From assembly GCA_946885545.1 (NCBI GenBank), contig CAMPGP010000071.1:1-8906 (forward strand): DNA of 8,906 bases, given 5' to 3'. This DNA comes from an uncultured Altererythrobacter sp. (GTDB taxonomy: Bacteria > Pseudomonadota > Alphaproteobacteria > Sphingomonadales > Sphingomonadaceae). Made by a program: the position numbers and the translations under genes. Position 1 is the stretch's first letter. Each line of letters starts with the position of its first letter. Shown here piece by piece: positions 7,233-8,906 of the stretch. The notes beneath the pieces were generated by a model. That model was not told where the DNA came from and searched no databases. It saw nothing but the letters and a program-made list of their open reading frames with translations.

Positions 7233-8336
7233 ATGCACGAAAACCTGTTCCAGCCGCTGAAGATGGGCGCGCTCGAGGCGCGCAACCGCATCCTGATGGC
7301 GCCGCTGACGCGGGGCCGCTCGACCCAGCCGGGCTCGGTGCCGAACGAGATGATGGCAACCTACTACCGCCAGCGCGCGGGCGCGGGCCTGATTATCAGC
7401 GAGGCGACCGGGATCAGCGTCGAGGGCCTCGGCTGGCCTGCCGCGCCCGGCGTGTGGAGCGATGACCAGGTCGAGGGCTGGAAGCTGACGACCGATGCGG
7501 TGCACGAAGAAGGCGGCCTGATCGTGCTACAGATGTGGCACATGGGCCGCCTGGTCCACCCCGACTTCCTCGGCGGCGCGGCGCCGGTCTCGGCCAGCGC
7601 GACGACGGCCCCGGGCCACGCGCACACCTTCGAAGGGCGCAAGGATTACGAGCAGGCCCGCGAGCTGTCGGTCGAGGAGATTGCGCGCGTGGTCGAGGAT
7701 TATCGCAAGGCCGCCGAGAACGCGAAGAAGGCCGGGTTCGACGGCGTGCAGCTTCACGGCGCGAATGGCTATCTGGTCGACCAGTTCCTGCGCGATTCGA
7801 CCAACCTGCGCACCGACGAATACGGCGGCAGCGTGGAGAACCGCACCCGCTTCCTTCGCGAAGTGCTGACCGCGATGATCGATGTCTGGGGTGCAGGTCG
7901 CGTCGGCTTGCGCCTGTCGCCCAACGGCGAGACGCAGGGGTGCGACGACAGCGATCCGGCGGCGACGTTCGGCGCCGCGGCGAAGGTGGCGCAGGGTCTC
8001 GGCATCGCCTTCCTCGAACTGCGCGAGCCGGGGCCGGAAGGCACCTTCGGCAGCACCGAGGTTCCGAAGCAGAGCCCGCTGATCCGCAGCATCTACACCG
8101 GTCCGCTGGTGCTCAATTCGGATTACGACGCGGCGCAGGCGGATCGCGACGTAACCGATGGCAAGGCAGACGCGATCAGCTTCGGTCGCCCCTACATCTC
8201 GAATCCCGACCTCGCCGAACGCATCCGCGCAGGCGCGGACTTGGCGCCAAACCGCAATGTGCCGCAGAGCTGGTACCTGCCGGGGCCCGAGGGCTACATC
8301 GACTATCCCGTGATGGACGAGACCGTCGCGGCTTGA
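7233..8336 (+). CDS. Old yellow enzyme family alkene reductase (FMN, NAD(P)H)
   Basis: This 367-residue protein is a full-length class I old yellow enzyme (NemA / PETN reductase type), a cytoplasmic FMN TIM barrel that uses NAD(P)H to reduce C=C bonds next to carbonyl, nitro or similar groups. Motifs: NRILMAPLTRGRS with Thr26 (flavin tuning), QMWHMGR with Gln100 and Trp102, the active-site pair His175 and Asn178 in LHGANGYLVDQF with the proton donor Tyr180, then STNLRTDEYGGSVENRTRF, Arg228 in LRLSP, and FGRPYISNPDL near the end for FMN phosphate. The His/Asn pair is as in yeast OYE1, where PETN reductase has two histidines. The frame extends upstream, but ATG 7233 is where the fold begins and has AGGG nine bases before it. 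Physiological substrate unknown; detoxification of electrophiles is a common suggestion. Confidence 0.95.
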   Translation: MHENLFQPLKMGALEARNRILMAPLTRGRSTQPGSVPNEMMATYYRQRAGAGLIISEATGISVEGLGWPAAPGVWSDDQVEGWKLTTDAVHEEGGLIVLQMWHMGRLVHPDFLGGAAPVSASATTAPGHAHTFEGRKDYEQARELSVEEIARVVEDYRKAAENAKKAGFDGVQLHGANGYLVDQFLRDSTNLRTDEYGGSVENRTRFLREVLTAMIDVWGAGRVGLRLSPNGETQGCDDSDPAATFGAAAKVAQGLGIAFLELREPGPEGTFGSTEVPKQSPLIRSIYTGPLVLNSDYDAAQADRDVTDGKADAISFGRPYISNPDLAERIRAGADLAPNRNVPQSWYLPGPEGYIDYPVMDETVAA

Positions 8337-8339
8337 CGA

Positions 8340-8666
8340 TCACTCCCCGTCGTCTTCGCTCTCTTCGGGAGCGGGGGCGGCGGGTTCCTCCTCCGCCGGT
8401 TCTTCCGAGGCATCGGCCGCCGCCTCTTCGGTAGCACCATCGTCTGCAGCGACGGGTTCGCTTGCGCCGCCCTCCCCGCTCTCGGGCGCGGCGCGGAGCG
8501 GCGGAGATTGCGAGGTCACGGTATCGAGCGGCAACATGTCGTCGCTGATCGTCCCGCCCAGGACCTCGCCCTCGGCCGCGCCTTCGTCGGCCGGCGCGTC
8601 GGCGCCGCTGTCGCATGCCCCGAGCAGAGCCACTGCAGCCGCCATCGCAATCGTCTTACGCATCAT
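8340..8666 (-). CDS. Small acidic lipoprotein, function unknown
   Basis: This 108-residue protein starts MMRKT, followed by a hydrophobic stretch and a clear lipobox LLGAC, with Cys18 as the expected lipidated residue. Asp19 at position +2 would favour retention in the inner membrane under the E. coli rule, which may not hold in this lineage. Residues 34-58 (from [11 protein letters not shown] to SQSPPLR) look like a real, less repetitive segment. The rest (59-108) is a low-complexity Ala/Glu/Pro/Asp tail with 19 acidic and no basic residues, probably disordered. I recognise no domain. The first ATG (8666) overlaps the lipB stop as ATGA, and GGAG lies about seven bases upstream; the second ATG (8663) is equally possible. 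The stop codon is three bases from that of the convergent ene-reductase gene. Confidence 0.75.
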   Translation of the reverse strand: MMRKTIAMAAAVALLGACDSGADAPADEGAAEGEVLGGTISDDMLPLDTVTSQSPPLRAAPESGEGGASEPVAADDGATEEAAADASEEPAEEEPAAPAPEESEDDGE

Positions 8667-8906
8667 GCCTTCACTCCACAGGCGCGCGCGAGCCCTTGCA
8701 GGAACCCGTCGGCGCGCGCCGCCAATGCCTCGTCCCATTCCTCCGGCGCAACCGTAACCCCCAGCCGCTCGAGGCTCGTCACGCCGTATTCGGCTATACC
8801 GCAGGGTACGATCCCCGCGAAATGCGAGAGATCGGGCGCGAGGTTGACCGAGAAGCCGTGCATCGTCACCCACTTGCGCACCCGCACGCCGATCGCGCCG
8901 ATCTTG
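8663..8906 (-). CDS. lipB: Lipoyl(octanoyl) transferase LipB, C-terminal part (cut by window edge)
   Basis: LipB moves octanoate from acyl carrier protein to the lipoyl domains of enzymes such as pyruvate dehydrogenase; LipA then inserts sulfur. Eighty C-terminal residues are visible, about a third of a usual LipB; the start lies beyond the right edge. The fragment opens with KIGAIGVRV, whose first Lys matches the catalytic lysine. [14 protein letters not shown] follows, then IVPCGI with the catalytic cysteine (codon at 8801-8803). Lys and Cys are 34 residues apart, exactly the spacing of Lys142 and Cys176 in the M. tuberculosis enzyme. GVTSLERLG after the cysteine is also typical. Both catalytic residues are intact, so nothing suggests a pseudogene. 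The stop overlaps the start of the lipoprotein gene by four bases. Confidence 0.96.
   Translation of the reverse strand, partial: KIGAIGVRVRKWVTMHGFSVNLAPDLSHFAGIVPCGIAEYGVTSLERLGVTVAPEEWDEALAARADGFLQGLARACGVKA

Noticed and set aside
8335..8354. GACGA/TCGTC repeat at the ene-reductase and lipoprotein convergent stops
   Set aside because: Five pairs only, lying inside the lipoprotein coding end with no proper T-tract; likely chance.
1..8906. Search for a defence system, prophage, biosynthetic cluster or mobile element
   Set aside because: Every sizeable stretch is explained by ordinary metabolic or envelope genes. No integrase, transposase, nuclease, toxin-antitoxin pair, direct-repeat array or tRNA-linked attachment site was seen.

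Overview
The window is GC-rich, densely coded bacterial chromosome. GC content, codon usage and gene content point to an alphaproteobacterium, most likely a sphingomonad and possibly a member of the Erythrobacteraceae. That placement is inferred from the style of the proteins; there is no rRNA or other marker to confirm it. I see no insertion sequence, integrase, CRISPR array, tRNA, rRNA or sign of recent transfer. It looks like ordinary core or near-core genome.

Layout, left to right. Positions 1-77 hold the last codons of a plus-strand gene with a winged-helix-like C-terminus. It overlaps the start of a membrane-anchored DUF4230 protein (62-763). Next is a seven-helix, histidine-bearing integral membrane protein of unknown function (831-1604). 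Quinolinate synthase nadA follows (1687-2676), preceded by an inverted repeat that covers its probable ribosome-binding site. After that come a secreted prolyl-oligopeptidase-family serine peptidase (2771-4885) and a four-helix DUF2254 membrane protein (4921-6237), 35 bases apart and possibly co-transcribed. The minus strand then carries an EamA/DMT-type transporter (6256-7179), convergent with the DUF2254 gene. It is divergent from an old-yellow-enzyme alkene reductase (7233-8336), with 53 bases between the two starts. The right end is a minus-strand pair: the 3' part of lipB (8663-8906, cut by the window edge) and, overlapping it by 4 bases, a small acidic lipoprotein (8340-8666).

The genes do not form one pathway. 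NadA makes the NAD precursor quinolinate; its usual partners NadB and NadC are absent from the window. LipB starts protein lipoylation. The ene-reductase would use NAD(P)H to reduce electrophilic alkenes. The rest are envelope proteins: an exported peptidase, a transporter, a lipoprotein and three membrane proteins of unknown role.

I found no convincing undescribed multi-gene system. The points most worth a second look are the inverted repeat over the nadA ribosome-binding site, the uncharacterised membrane protein with a repeated HRRL motif, and the acidic lipoprotein apparently translationally coupled to lipB.
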